Positions 40,553 to 49,879 are shown, numbered from the stretch's first letter. The stretch is DNA of 64,000 nucleotides from Kibdelosporangium aridum (GCF_900176515.1 NZ_FWXV01000012.1:422275-486274); one strand, 5' to 3'. Program-made: numbers and translations. Notes: a model not told the origin generated them from the letters alone.

Positions 40553-42286
40553 ATGCCTGGCGTACAACACCGGAAGCGTGCGGGCAAGTGGAGCGACTTC
40601 AAGGGCGGCCTCTCGCAAACCCGGCAACTGGCGCAGTATCTCCGTGACTTGATCGACCGCGGCGACCTGACGTTGGACAAGCTCGCGGACACTCTCGTTG
40701 TCGGTGCACAGACGATCTCTCGCCGGCTCAACGGCCTGGCACACCCGGACTGGGAATTCGTGGCCGCTTTGGTCCGTGCGTGCACGGCAGGGGACGCATC
40801 GCGTCAGCAGGCTGCCATCGACGAGGCCCGCAGGCTCTGGGAAGCGGCGAGTTCTGCCGAGTCGCGGCCGGTGGTCAACCGGGACTCGGCGGACGAGTCG
40901 CTGGTGTCCGCGGCACGAACCATGATTCGGCAGCTCGAGCAGTTGGACGAGAAAAACGCCGAGCAGGAGCGGTCTGTCCGGACACTGCTCCAAGTCCAGA
41001 CCGAACTGCTGCGACAGATCAGCGATTCGATGGGCCGGTACAGCCGGTATCGGCAGGATCTGGCGGAACAGGGGGTTCCGGCATTCACGCCCGACAGACG
41101 CAGGCGCCGATTGCGTGATGTCGCCGCGAAAAGGCGCGTTGAGATTCTGCGTAGCTCGCTGAGCATGCTGCAGGAACGACTGGGAACGACGAACGAGATG
41201 GTGTGGCAGACCGAGGAGAACCGGGTCGCTCTGACGCGGGAGTTGGTTGCGGCACAGAACTGGGCCGACCAGCTTCAGCAGGTGCTTTCCGTGCCAGGTT
41301 CAGTGTTCCGCCCTGGCGTGGTGGAACGAGTGGCCGACAACACGGCTGAGCCTGAGTATCGCTCCTATGCCGACGAGTTCGTCACCGAGGTCACTGGAAA
41401 CCAGCCACAGTCTCCCGCTCAGATAGAGGCCGTGCTCGACGCCGACACGCATACGTCGCTCGACGTGTCGTTCAACGCACCCATCGAGGCGTTCGGGAAG
41501 TGGCTCGACGAGGAGCTGTTCGCGTGTCGTACCGATATCGCGGACTTGACGACGATGATCGAGTCCTGGGTCGCCGCGCGGATGAACCCGGAGTCCGAGC
41601 TCGACGTGTTCGCCGACGAGTTCGTTCGGAAGTCGCCCGGCGAGCGGCTGAGCACCCGGGTCTGGTTTCCTCGCACAGAGCTGGGAATCCTGCGGTCCGT
41701 AGCGAGATTGGCGTCCGCTGCGCAGAATGACGGGCCCCTGGAGGAAAGACACTCCGCGCATGTCATGCTCGAAGAAATGAAGAACATGGCACACGAACTG
41801 GCCATGAGTCTTGATGAGCTGCAGAGAACGCTGGTCGGCTGGACTGACCGGCTGCATATGTTCGTATATGTGTTGAACGAGGCAAGGGATCGCGACGAAC
41901 TGCTGGCGATCGACCAGTTCGAGGCGCGTAGGTCCGCATATTCGCACACACCGGAAACAACTGACAGGTCAACGATCGACACACTTGCCCAGGCGTTGGA
42001 CCGAGATCTGGCCAGACTGCTCAGCTCGGTGCGCAGCGACGAGTTCGTGCGGCGCCTCAGCCGAGCCGTAGCCCGGTTGCACGAAGCGATAACCGACATG
42101 ACGGAGGCCGACCTCGCCGACGCCGACCTCGACGGTCTTCCACTGGACGGCATTCTGTGGTCCAGCACCACCCACTGGCCTCCGGCCTGGGAGTCGGAGG
42201 TGGCGCGGCAGTCGGTCAGGCTGACTCCGAACACGCGAGTGGTGGTCAAACCTGCCTACGAGCGGCCGATGGACTCTCATCGCTGA
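40553..42286 (+). CDS. HTH and coiled-coil protein of unknown function, actinobacterial type
   Basis: The start is ATG 40553 (MPGVQHRKRAGKWS) after GGAGGG; 97 codons of upstream frame are dropped. The 577-residue protein has an N-terminal XRE-like helix-turn-helix (LTLDKLADTLVVGAQTISRR and so on, about 30-75), then a long helical and coiled-coil centre (RSVRTLLQVQTELLRQISDS; LHMFVYVLNEARDRDELLAI). It ends with a WSSTTHWPPAW tail. That closing WS..T.WP motif is one I recall from other actinobacterial proteins of unknown role. No enzyme motif is seen. It is probably a DNA-binding scaffold. The intact 1.7-kb frame contrasts with the ruined neighbours and it lies inside the repeat-bounded region, so it is a candidate cargo gene. 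Confidence 0.6.
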   Translation: MPGVQHRKRAGKWSDFKGGLSQTRQLAQYLRDLIDRGDLTLDKLADTLVVGAQTISRRLNGLAHPDWEFVAALVRACTAGDASRQQAAIDEARRLWEAASSAESRPVVNRDSADESLVSAARTMIRQLEQLDEKNAEQERSVRTLLQVQTELLRQISDSMGRYSRYRQDLAEQGVPAFTPDRRRRRLRDVAAKRRVEILRSSLSMLQERLGTTNEMVWQTEENRVALTRELVAAQNWADQLQQVLSVPGSVFRPGVVERVADNTAEPEYRSYADEFVTEVTGNQPQSPAQIEAVLDADTHTSLDVSFNAPIEAFGKWLDEELFACRTDIADLTTMIESWVAARMNPESELDVFADEFVRKSPGERLSTRVWFPRTELGILRSVARLASAAQNDGPLEERHSAHVMLEEMKNMAHELAMSLDELQRTLVGWTDRLHMFVYVLNEARDRDELLAIDQFEARRSAYSHTPETTDRSTIDTLAQALDRDLARLLSSVRSDEFVRRLSRAVARLHEAITDMTEADLADADLDGLPLDGILWSSTTHWPPAWESEVARQSVRLTPNTRVVVKPAYERPMDSHR

Positions 42287-42363
42287 GCACCGCCGAGCAG
42301 CATGGCCTACTTCCTGACCGCGGCCTCCTCAGGTAGGTAAGTGTCCCTGAAGCCGAAGGCGCT

Positions 42364-42506
42364 AGGCGAACGGGATCCTGCAGAACGGCGATCGCTTCAC
42401 CGACTCCGGCCAGATCGCACTGGATCCCAAGACCAGAACCCAGGACGGCAACCCGTTCCCCAACGCCTACCACGAGTGGAACACCGAACGGGGCCAGGCC
42501 CGGTAA
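42364..42506 (+). other. Short unidentified coding-like fragment
   Basis: The plus strand reads ANGILQNGDRFTDSGQIALD, then PKTRTQDGNPFPNAYHEWNT and a stop at 42504. It looks like the well-formed end of a protein, but has no start or family I know. A TAG lies directly in front. Probably a scar of a lost gene next to the HTH protein. Confidence 0.4.
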
Positions 42507-42577
42507 GCACGATCTCATCGCCTCTCTCGGCCTCAAGCGTTGGGGCTGGGGGCGCGGTGTGCGCCCCCAGCTCGTGA

Positions 42578-43792
42578 TCAACAGTTGGATGTGGCGGCAC
42601 GTCCGGCGAACCGGTCGGCGATGAACGCCTTGGCGTCGGCGTTTCCGGCGAAGATGCCGAGCAGGTGGTCGGCGATGTACGTCTTCCAGGTCACTTGCAC
42701 GCCTTTGCCGCAGTACGTCTTGTGCAGTGCGTCGGCCTGCGGCAGGTTGACGATCTCGTCGAGCGCCGCGTGGTACTGGAAGACCGGCACGCGGATAGTG
42801 CCGTTGCCCAGTTTGTTCTGCGCCAGCCTGGCCTGCCAGGTGGGCGTCGGCAACGGGTTCGTGGTGGTGTAGTCGGTGATCTTCTTGAACGCGTAGTTGG
42901 TCAGCAGCTCGACCACACACGCCTCTTGCTTGGCTTTCGTCAGCTCGGTACGACCCGTGTTGTTGAGGTAGGAGTCGAGTTTCAGATCGGGGTACGCGGC
43001 GTCGAGGCCGATGGCCGCGAACGCCAGGAAACCGAACCCGATATTGCCGTCGAGTCCTTTCGCGACTTCATTCAGGTCGCCGGGAACACCACCGCCGACG
43101 ACACCGACCAGGTTGAGTTCCGGCGCGTACGCCGGCTGTTTCTCGGCGGCCCACAGCGCCGCGCCGCCGCCCTGGGAATATCCCTGGAAAACCACCTTCG
43201 CGCCGGCTGACAGTTTTGTGCTGGACAGCCGTTGAGCGGCACGAACGGAGTCGATGACGGCCGGGCCTTCCGACTGGCCGGTGATGTACGTCGGCGTGGT
43301 GGCAGCGGAGTAGCCCTCGTAGTCGGTGATGGCGACGGCGTAGCCGCTGCTGATCAAATCGCCCACCGCAGGCTGGTCGTACAGCGTGCCGCGTTCGATT
43401 GCCTTGGACGGCGTGCATTTGAACGCCGGCCCCTGCGTGCCGACCGCGAACCCCACGATCGGCGCCTTCGCCGGGTCGCCGTTCTTGGGCACCAGGACCG
43501 TGCCGGTCACCGCGTTGCGTTGACCGAGGGCGTTCGTGGAGAGGTACATGACCTCCCACACATTGGCGTTGGCGGAGTTGAGCAGGGCGAACGACGGCCG
43601 CCACCGAACGATGTCACCGGGCTGTCCGGCGGGCAGCGGCGTGGGCGGAACGTAGAACGAGTCGTCGAACGGACCAGGCAGGGGCTCGGCGGCCCCCACT
43701 TGCCCGGCGGCCGGGGTGACCAGGGCGGTAAGGCTGGCCAGACATGTCACGGCGAGGCAGGCGAGACGTTTCAGCGGTGCCAGAACGGTCAT
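42578..43792 (-). CDS. Secretory lipase (LIP family)
   Basis: ATG 43792 with GGAAGG upstream gives 404 residues; the in-frame upstream extension is dropped. A signal peptide (LACLAVTCLASLTALVTPAA) is followed by the secreted lipase domain PF03583. The nucleophile Ser is in VFQGYSQGGGAAL, the acid Asp probably in FQYHAALDEIV and His in IADHLLGIFAG. The mature enzyme would hydrolyse triglycerides or esters outside the cell; the homology is to fungal LIP enzymes, common in actinomycetes. It is divergent from the truncated TIM-barrel gene at 43961. It is intact and codon use is ordinary. Confidence 0.88.
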   Translation of the reverse strand: MTVLAPLKRLACLAVTCLASLTALVTPAAGQVGAAEPLPGPFDDSFYVPPTPLPAGQPGDIVRWRPSFALLNSANANVWEVMYLSTNALGQRNAVTGTVLVPKNGDPAKAPIVGFAVGTQGPAFKCTPSKAIERGTLYDQPAVGDLISSGYAVAITDYEGYSAATTPTYITGQSEGPAVIDSVRAAQRLSSTKLSAGAKVVFQGYSQGGGAALWAAEKQPAYAPELNLVGVVGGGVPGDLNEVAKGLDGNIGFGFLAFAAIGLDAAYPDLKLDSYLNNTGRTELTKAKQEACVVELLTNYAFKKITDYTTTNPLPTPTWQARLAQNKLGNGTIRVPVFQYHAALDEIVNLPQADALHKTYCGKGVQVTWKTYIADHLLGIFAGNADAKAFIADRFAGRAATSNC

Positions 43793-43960
43793 CGTCGACC
43801 TTCCTATTACTCGGCAGTAATGACGATCTGAAGTTAACGCAGGACGACGATTTCTCAATTACTTTACCGATAATTCGAGCGGTTGTGACAAAGAGTGCCA
43901 GCAAATTTGTCAGAACGGGTGAATTCGCATTTTCGTGAGCACTATGGCCGATGCTTTGTC

Positions 43961-44548
43961 ATGATCCGACAGGTGAGGTTCAGCGGTATCGACGCGGCCC
44001 GCCGCGAGGGCGTGCCACTGCACCGTGTCTCGCAAGGCAGCGGCATCACGCTGTTGCGCGACGACGAGATCCGCGCCTACGCCGAACTCGGTGCCCGACA
44101 AGGAATCGAGGTCTGCCTGTTCGTCGGGCGACGCGCACCGTGGAGCGGTGAAGCCGCCTGCGCGCTCGTTCCCGACGGCAAGGTGTTCGGGTGGCGGCAT
44201 CTGCTGGTCGCGACCCTCTCCGCAGCCTACGACGACGTGCTGCGAGCCTGCGATCTCGGCATCCGCAGCGTCCTGGCCGGCGACGAGGGCCTGATCACGC
44301 TGATCGAACGCGGCCGACGCTCCGGCGAACTGCCAGCGGACCTGATGCTCAAAGCATCCGCGGTACTGGGAATCAGCAACGCCCTCGGCGCCGAAATGCT
44401 GGCGCGCGCCGGAGTGGACACACTCAACGTCGCCGGGGACATCAACCGCGCGGACAACGCACTCGCCAATGCCCTGGCACAGACGGGCACAGGAAGGTCA
44501 GGATCAAGCCGGGCCTCAACGCGTCCGTGCCGCGGGCCATGTCGCTAA
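43961..44548 (+). pseudogene. Truncated TIM-barrel protein, family uncertain
   Basis: The 195-residue frame starts MIRQVRFSGIDAARREGVPL with no clear ribosome site. It reads ITLLRDDEIRAYAELGARQG, APWSGEAACALVPDG, LRACDLGIRSVLAGDEGLIT, then LKASAVLGISNALGAEMLAR and GVDTLNVAGDI. This is a beta/alpha-barrel with U32-peptidase-like features. After NVAGDI the sequence turns to serine/arginine-rich shadow code, so the barrel is not closed. The N-terminal end also looks short compared with relatives of 330 residues or more. I treat it as a broken gene. The exact family is uncertain. Confidence 0.45.
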
Positions 44549-44605
44549 AAAGGCCACGCTGGGTTGCGGTGCACCAGATCGCAGGAACGGCTCTGCTCCG
44601 AACAG

Positions 44606-45262
44606 TCAGCCGACCGGGAAGGTGGTGCCGATTCCCATGCCGGTGATCCATTCGGGCACGGGTTCGTAACTCGTCCATACCAGCGGAAGTCCTGCGGCGA
44701 CCTTACCGATGAGCCAGCACCGCACCTCGTGGCCACCGCTGCCGGCATGCTTCTCGAGCCCCTCGTGGCCGAGTGCGGCGACAGCTGGGGCGTCGTCGGC
44801 GATCAACTGGTTGAGGAACCAGGTGTCCCATTCGGCGTTCACTCGGGCGAGCGGGTTGCCTCCCATGGCGCGGACTCTGGGTTCTCGGGCGGCGGCGAAG
44901 GCCTGGGCGTCGGCGCGGCCATGGATGAGTGACTCACGCCGTTCGCCGACGACCGCCGGATCGCGGGGGTCGTTGGACGGCAACCAGTGCGAGAGTCCGC
45001 CGCTGGCCGCTATCAGGATCCGGCCTGGGAATTCCGAACTACGCAGTGCCGCGCCGAGGGCGCGTCCCAGTGCAACGCAGCGCCCCAGGGACGGCAATGG
45101 AGGTGCCGCGGTGTTGACGACGAGGGGCACCATCGGCAGCGCGGTGCCGCCAGTGATCATCTCGTAGCTCTGGACGATGCCATGGTCCACGGTCAATGAG
45201 TACGACAGGGACACGTCGAAGTCCGCGTCGACCAATCCGGAATACGTCGTCCACGCCAGTGA
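44606..45262 (-). pseudogene. mhpB-like extradiol dioxygenase, 5'-truncated by a transposon fragment
   Basis: The minus-strand frame reads LVDADFDVSLSYSLTVDHGI, ALPMVPLVVNTAAPPLPSLG and RILIAASGGLSHWLP, then WLIGKVAAGLPLVWTSYEPV near the end. This is the C-terminal 215 residues of LigB-type 2,3-dihydroxyphenylpropionate 1,2-dioxygenases (314 residues in full): D-F-D-V-x-x-S, V-P-x-x-x-N-x-A-A-P-P and SGGLSH. The missing N-terminal 90 residues are replaced by an integrase-core fragment at 45265. The frame remains open, which may lead to a false CDS call. Confidence 0.7.
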
Positions 45263-45264
45263 AC

Positions 45265-45860
45265 TCGCCACCAGCACCTGGGCCCAGTTCCTCCGCTCCC
45301 AAGCAGAGGTCCTGCTGGCACGCGACTCCCTCGAAACCGTCACACGCCTCTACGTGCTGGCCGTGATCGAACACGCCCACCGCAGGATCCGGAGCCTCGG
45401 CGCCACACCACATCCGACCGCGGACTGGGTCACCCAAGCCGCCCGCAACCTCATCATGGACCTTGAGGACGCCGGCTACCGAGCACGATTCCTGATCCGC
45501 GATAGGGACGGCAAATTCCCTGCACTGTTCGACGTCATCCTCGCCGACGCCGGCATCCAGTTCATTCTGAGCGGTATCCAGATGCCCAGGACGAACTCGA
45601 TCATCGAACGCTGGATACAGAGCTGCCGCCACGAACTCCTTGACCGCACCTTGATCTGGAACCAACGGCACTTACTCCACACGCTCCGCGAATACGAGCG
45701 TTTCTACAACTCCCACCGACCCCACCAAGGCATCGCCAACGCCCGACCGCTACGACCACTGCCATCACCGATCACCAACCAGGACCAGATCACCCACCTC
45801 AACATCCGTCGACATCCACGGCTGGGCGGCATCCTCAACGAGCACCACCATGCCGCGTGA
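45265..45860 (+). mobile_element. Integrase-core (rve) transposase fragment, IS3/IS481 type
   Basis: The plus strand reads STWAQFLRSQAEVLLARDSL, RRIRSLGATPHPTADWVTQA, FLIRDRDGKFPALFDVI, then RTNSIIERWIQSCRHELLDR and EYERFYNSHRPHQGIA. This is the DDE integrase core. The second Asp is in RDRDGKF and the Glu is in NSIIERW. The first Asp region is short: several residues (I-E-T-V-T-L-T-G-A-R) are partly lost. The N-terminal HTH is absent. It interrupts the mhpB-like gene on its left. After the stop, TTTTCGGCAAGCGCA (45876-45890) is a possible end of the element. Confidence 0.75.
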
Positions 45861-46275
45861 CCAGCACGGATGACATTTTCGGCAAGCGCAAGCCTGAACT
45901 CCAGTAACCCGACTCCGCGAAACAAGGGCAGGATCATCTGGGATCAGAGGTGCGAGCCTCTGGGAAGGATGTTAAGGCTGGTACAACACCCGCCGTCGGT
46001 ATTCCAGCCTCGGCTACCTCAGCCCTACCGCCTACGAAACGGCCCAGGCTGGCGCTACCGAGCTAGCGGTAGCCTGACCACATATCGACCTTGTCTGTCG
46101 AATCGGGTCAATCCCAACCCCACAACGGAGTTCAGCGCACATAGGGTACATAGAGCACCCCTTAGACTCCTTCGACCACCTCAGGCACCCATGGTGTCCG
46201 AAGTGCGTCAGCCTGCGAACGTGACTTCGGCGTATCGCTTGGTCCGAAACTCCGCTGGCTCTTGATGCCTACAGC
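45861..46275. other. 415-bp region between transposase fragment and KAP ATPase
   Basis: Coding frames are short and of low quality. The 15-mer at 45876-45890 also occurs at 30174-30188. No hairpin or motif beyond this was found; the ATPase stop is at 46276. Confidence 0.4.
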
Positions 46276-48642
46276 TTAATCTGTGCTCGAATTCCACAGC
46301 TGGCCCGAAGCCCTCTTCGTCAAATCACACGCCATGCAGACGCCCGGCTGGTCCGCCAGGTTCAATGCGGCTCGGAAGTCCATCAGCACGTTCCAGGCTA
46401 AGGGAGTGTCCAGGGCCATGTGCTGGCGAACTTTCGCGAGCGCGGTGACCGCATCCACCTTGCCGACCGGGTCCAGCTGGTCGTGGAAGATCTCCGCGAT
46501 GGTCTGGCAGAACACCAGGTAACACGCGACCTCGGCGCGAAGCCGGGCCAGTTCGGTGTCCAGTGGACTGTCGGTGTCCGGCCAGATTCGTTGCGCCAGT
46601 GAAGCCAGATCGAGGTGGTAATTGAGGGGCACGTTGGACAAATGCTTGATCAGAGTGTGCGGGTCGTCGTCGCCTGTCCGGGGCAACGGCTTGGCCGTCT
46701 GTGCGAACGCCCGGGTCTTGATGTCCAAGTCCTGCGCGAGCATCGCGTGGGTGACAGAGCTGAGCTGACTGTGATCGCGCTGTAGGTCGTACAGCGTGAG
46801 CGCGACCCGGCCGAGATCCCTGGGCAAACCACCGGACATGCAGTGGCACAGCCACACGAACGGTTCCGGGATACCCAGCGCGCGGTGCGCCAGCCAGGTG
46901 CGTGACTGCTCCAGGGTGAACGGCCGAACGTTGATCATAGATGTGAAGGCGCTGTCGAAGGCGTCACGCGCCGGAATGCCGCGGCGTTCGAACGAGGTGA
47001 GGGCGTCGTCGGAGACCGATACAAGGAACAAGCAATGTGGCACGCCGAACACACCCTTGATCTCATTGAGGAACTGGTGCGCCTCGTCGGGATCAGCGAT
47101 CTTGTCCACGTCGTCGATGGTTACCACAATCCCGCTTATTTGGTTGGCGAGCACGTCGATGCTGAGTTCGAAGAAGTCACGCAACCGGCCCACAACCTCG
47201 GGATGCGTCCACGGCTGCTCGGCTTTGGCTAACGAACGAGTCATGCTCATGTCGGTACCGCTGGGCACGCTGACTTTGCCCGACCAGCCACTGGTGTGAG
47301 TCTGCAGAAACCGGATACTGCGTAACTGCTGGTGAGCCAACGCCCGTAAGGCCTCCAACTGCGAGCTGATGCGGTCGTTGGACAGCCAGCCATGCAGTCG
47401 CCGGACAGCGCGGGATATACCCTTGGTCACTGCCCACAGCAGTACGATAACGAAGTCCAGTGCTGCGACAAATACCGGGAGGAGTCCCAGGACGACCCAT
47501 ACGTCGCTCCAGGAGATGGTCCTGAAGAACTCTTCTGGGTCTGATGCTAGATTCCTGACGAACCCGCCGAGCAGCGCAGGGTTTGGCGGCCATCCCCATG
47601 CCAGGGTCGCGGCCCCCAAAGCCAGCCCCAGCTTGGTGCCAATCGACAGCACGATCCGCAACAGAGCGCCGATCATGGCCCGGATCCGGTGTCTCCGAAG
47701 TAGACGGCTCCACTGCTGACGTGTCTCAGACTCCTCGCCAGACTCGGCGAGGAAATCCAGCACAGCGCGACACACGCAGGTATGCAGGTGCAGGATAAAA
47801 TCGCGAGCGTCATAGCGGACCGGCGCGCTCGTCAGTACTCCTAACACCGGTAGCCGCCCTGAATCCGTAAACTCATCCCGGGCAGCCCGTTCCGCGATGG
47901 TGGTCTTACCGGCTCCGCGCGTTCCAGCGAGGCCCACTGCTCCGGGGTAGTCCCTGTTCACCTCTCGCCGGCACGCTTCGACCGCGTCCGTCTGAACAAG
48001 CGCGCCTTGCCTTGGTGGCATGGTCAACCCCGTGGCATCGCGGAGTTCGAGTGTCAGTTCGAACGACGGCTGTGTCTGACGGTTGAGCCATTCGCGCAAC
48101 TCTGGGACGAGCACTTCGTCCCGCAAAACCTGGCGCCGATCCCACCGGCTGACAGGCAGCCCCATAGCAAGCATCGTGTGGTCTCGCTTCCACCGCAACC
48201 AAGACCACACGGTATCCGGGAGCCCCAACCGGGCAAGCACTCCGACGATCAACACAACTGCGATCAACAGGCTTAACTCGACCACGCCCGGCAGCCAGGA
48301 CCCGAACAGCACAACCGCAGCGACCCAGACCACAAGAACGCAAGGAATGGCCAAGAGCATCCGACGCTCGAACGCGTCCGGTTGCCAGTTCAGCGGCCAC
48401 CCAATAGGTTCACGACGACCGTGCGCATCCAACGCCTGCCGTTCGCTCGCCAGCGACTCGTACGCGTGCCGGGCACCGGCAAGCACTGCCGGATCTTCCG
48501 CAACCTCCGCCACAACCTTCCGAGGCCTAAGCTTGAGGCGACTGATTTCCTCAGCAAACTCCGGGCGGCGGACCAGCCGATCTAGGATCGTGCGCATGTC
48601 CCGGTACAACCACGTCTCAGCGTCAAGACTCACCCCGCACAT
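46276..48642 (-). CDS. KAP-like membrane P-loop ATPase
   Basis: The 788-residue protein starts MCGVSLDAETWLYRDMRTIL. Two membrane helices (MLLAIPCVLVVWVAAVVLFG; VELSLLIAVVLIVGVLARLG) precede the Walker A motif GTRGAGKTTIAERA (about residue 240). Two more helices (TKLGLALGAATLAWGW; VWVVLGLLPVFVAALDFVIV) are inserted before the Walker B motif GIVVTIDDVDKIADP (about 509). A block LFLVSVSDDALTSFERRGIP follows. Helices inserted in the P-loop domain are the mark of KAP NTPases, found in defence, conflict and membrane-linked signalling systems. It lies near the right repeat of the island. Partner protein may be the small gene at 48815-49213. Function is not known. Confidence 0.75.
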   Translation of the reverse strand: MCGVSLDAETWLYRDMRTILDRLVRRPEFAEEISRLKLRPRKVVAEVAEDPAVLAGARHAYESLASERQALDAHGRREPIGWPLNWQPDAFERRMLLAIPCVLVVWVAAVVLFGSWLPGVVELSLLIAVVLIVGVLARLGLPDTVWSWLRWKRDHTMLAMGLPVSRWDRRQVLRDEVLVPELREWLNRQTQPSFELTLELRDATGLTMPPRQGALVQTDAVEACRREVNRDYPGAVGLAGTRGAGKTTIAERAARDEFTDSGRLPVLGVLTSAPVRYDARDFILHLHTCVCRAVLDFLAESGEESETRQQWSRLLRRHRIRAMIGALLRIVLSIGTKLGLALGAATLAWGWPPNPALLGGFVRNLASDPEEFFRTISWSDVWVVLGLLPVFVAALDFVIVLLWAVTKGISRAVRRLHGWLSNDRISSQLEALRALAHQQLRSIRFLQTHTSGWSGKVSVPSGTDMSMTRSLAKAEQPWTHPEVVGRLRDFFELSIDVLANQISGIVVTIDDVDKIADPDEAHQFLNEIKGVFGVPHCLFLVSVSDDALTSFERRGIPARDAFDSAFTSMINVRPFTLEQSRTWLAHRALGIPEPFVWLCHCMSGGLPRDLGRVALTLYDLQRDHSQLSSVTHAMLAQDLDIKTRAFAQTAKPLPRTGDDDPHTLIKHLSNVPLNYHLDLASLAQRIWPDTDSPLDTELARLRAEVACYLVFCQTIAEIFHDQLDPVGKVDAVTALAKVRQHMALDTPLAWNVLMDFRAALNLADQPGVCMACDLTKRASGQLWNSSTD

Positions 48643-48814
48643 AATTGTCGAAGGCGGCAGGCGAAACTGACAGTTGGTGCTGGTCCACTCGTCCGGAGTA
48701 ACTGACGGTCACCAGCCGCGCAGCTGGCTCATGATCGCGAACTGTTGTGTTCCTTGGCGCTATGCGTGGCGCCGGACGTGCACCGAACACTCAGATACGA
48801 AAATTCCACCGTAA

Positions 48815-49213
48815 TCACACATATCCGACAGCCGCCGAGAACAATACATTGTCCAAGTTGGACAACGTAATCCGCCGGTTTCCCGCCTGTATAACAACTT
48901 TGTTGTTCCGTGATGTCACAGTGACGATCACGGAGAACGTCTTCTTCCACGCCGCCTGCGAGTCCAGGAACGGCTTGATGGCATTGCTGACGAGCGCCTG
49001 CTGCGTCTCGGCGTACGCCGACAGCGCCGTGATGTTCTTCAACACCGAGCCAGGGATCAACTGCGCCGTGGGCGGCAGCTTGAAGCCACTCTTCGGCACC
49101 AACGAGCGCTGGACTCGGTCCATCGTCTTCCGGAGTGCTTCCTGCTGCTCCAGTGTCAGCTCGATGTCCTCGTCGTCCTCCGCAGGCTCCCCCAGCCGCT
49201 CGTCATCTGCCAC
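48815..49213 (-). CDS. Small acidic hypothetical protein upstream of KAP ATPase
   Basis: Start GTG 49213 (MADDERLGEPAEDDEDIELT). The 132-residue protein has a very acidic first 25 residues, then LEQQEALRKTMDRVQRSLVP, an amphipathic stretch ITALSAYAETQQALVSNAIK and a C-terminal beta-rich end IQAGNRRITLSNLDN. The A/T-rich end (48790-48870) contrasts with its neighbours. No family is recognised. It could be a truncated longer gene: the sequence ends abruptly after SAAVGYV. It is 172 bp upstream of the ATPase on the same strand and may form a two-gene unit with it. Confidence 0.5.
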   Translation of the reverse strand: MADDERLGEPAEDDEDIELTLEQQEALRKTMDRVQRSLVPKSGFKLPPTAQLIPGSVLKNITALSAYAETQQALVSNAIKPFLDSQAAWKKTFSVIVTVTSRNNKVVIQAGNRRITLSNLDNVLFSAAVGYV

Positions 49214-49427
49214 GCGTAGAGGCTAATCGACGGGCTCGCCGCAAGTGCCCGACACGCGCACCGGCGCAATTCGACGCGACTGTCAGCACCGCAGGCCCCC
49301 GAACACCGCTAAACCACCGGTCAAGTAGTGCGCGAAGCGCTCACATTCGACACGGTGTCGATCTGGTCCCCACATGGTCCCCAGAGATCAACTCAAACGA
49401 TCTTGGCCATGATCGACTCGCTGAACG

Positions 49428-49475
49428 AAAGAAACCCTCTGACCTGGTGATTCATCCAGATCAGAGGGCTTTCTT
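49428..49475. terminator. Strong bidirectional-type hairpin next to repeat B
   Basis: The arms ACCCTCTGACCTGG and CCAGATCAGAGGG(CT) pair over about 15 bases around loop TGATTCAT, flanked by AAAGAAA and TTTCTT runs. This fits an intrinsic terminator in either direction. It lies 9 bp before the att-like repeat at 49484, as in other tRNA-linked integrated elements. Confidence 0.75.
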
Positions 49476-49483
49476 GCGACCGT

Positions 49484-49541
49484 CGGGACGACAAGATTTG
49501 AACCTGCGACCCCTTCACCCCCAGGGTCGTCCATAAAGGAC
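49484..49541 (-). repeat. 58-bp direct repeat B: 3' half of tRNA-Pro(GGG), att-like
   Basis: It matches repeat A (29932-29989) at 54 of 58 positions, including the T arm, acceptor strand and GTCC-ATAAA-GGAC stem-loop. One of the four differences alters the anticodon-stem end (TGAAG for TCAAG) and one the T stem, so it is not a working tRNA half. It bounds a 19.55-kb interval with repeat A. In antisense translation it gives the familiar artefact GRQDLNLRPLHP, which confirms the tRNA origin. Confidence 0.8.
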
Positions 49542-49879
49542 TACGACCTGCGGATTCAGGGATTCCCCCGCTCGCGATAAGTCCGTTAAGGACAGTTCAG
49601 TGCAGATGATAGCGGATCGAGTTCGTTCACCGCTCCAGTTTCACTCCTGCTCCAGTCCGCACAAACCTAGCAACGCTGAGCTGCATACCTACCGCATCTG
49701 GCAGGGGTGCAGACATCGCCATGCTGATTAGACGTCTACGCGGAGTCGTTGGCGCACAACAGCTTCAGTGTGTTGGCCGAGTGCCACACTAGCCGGCCCT
49801 GGTACCGCTCCGAGCAACGGGCCGAGGTGGCCAAGGTCGGCCAGCCGACTGTTCGGTACTTCGATTCCCGCTGCCAACG
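49542..49879. other. 338-bp region right of repeat B
   Basis: The first part repeats the style of att arms (CTCCAGTTTCACTCCTGCTC; compare CTCCCGCTCCTATACCGC near repeat A). At 49735-49865 a short plus-strand piece reads DVYAESLAHNSFSVLAECHT and SRPWYRSEQRAEVAKVGQPT, an unidentified gene scrap. No complete gene. Confidence 0.45.
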
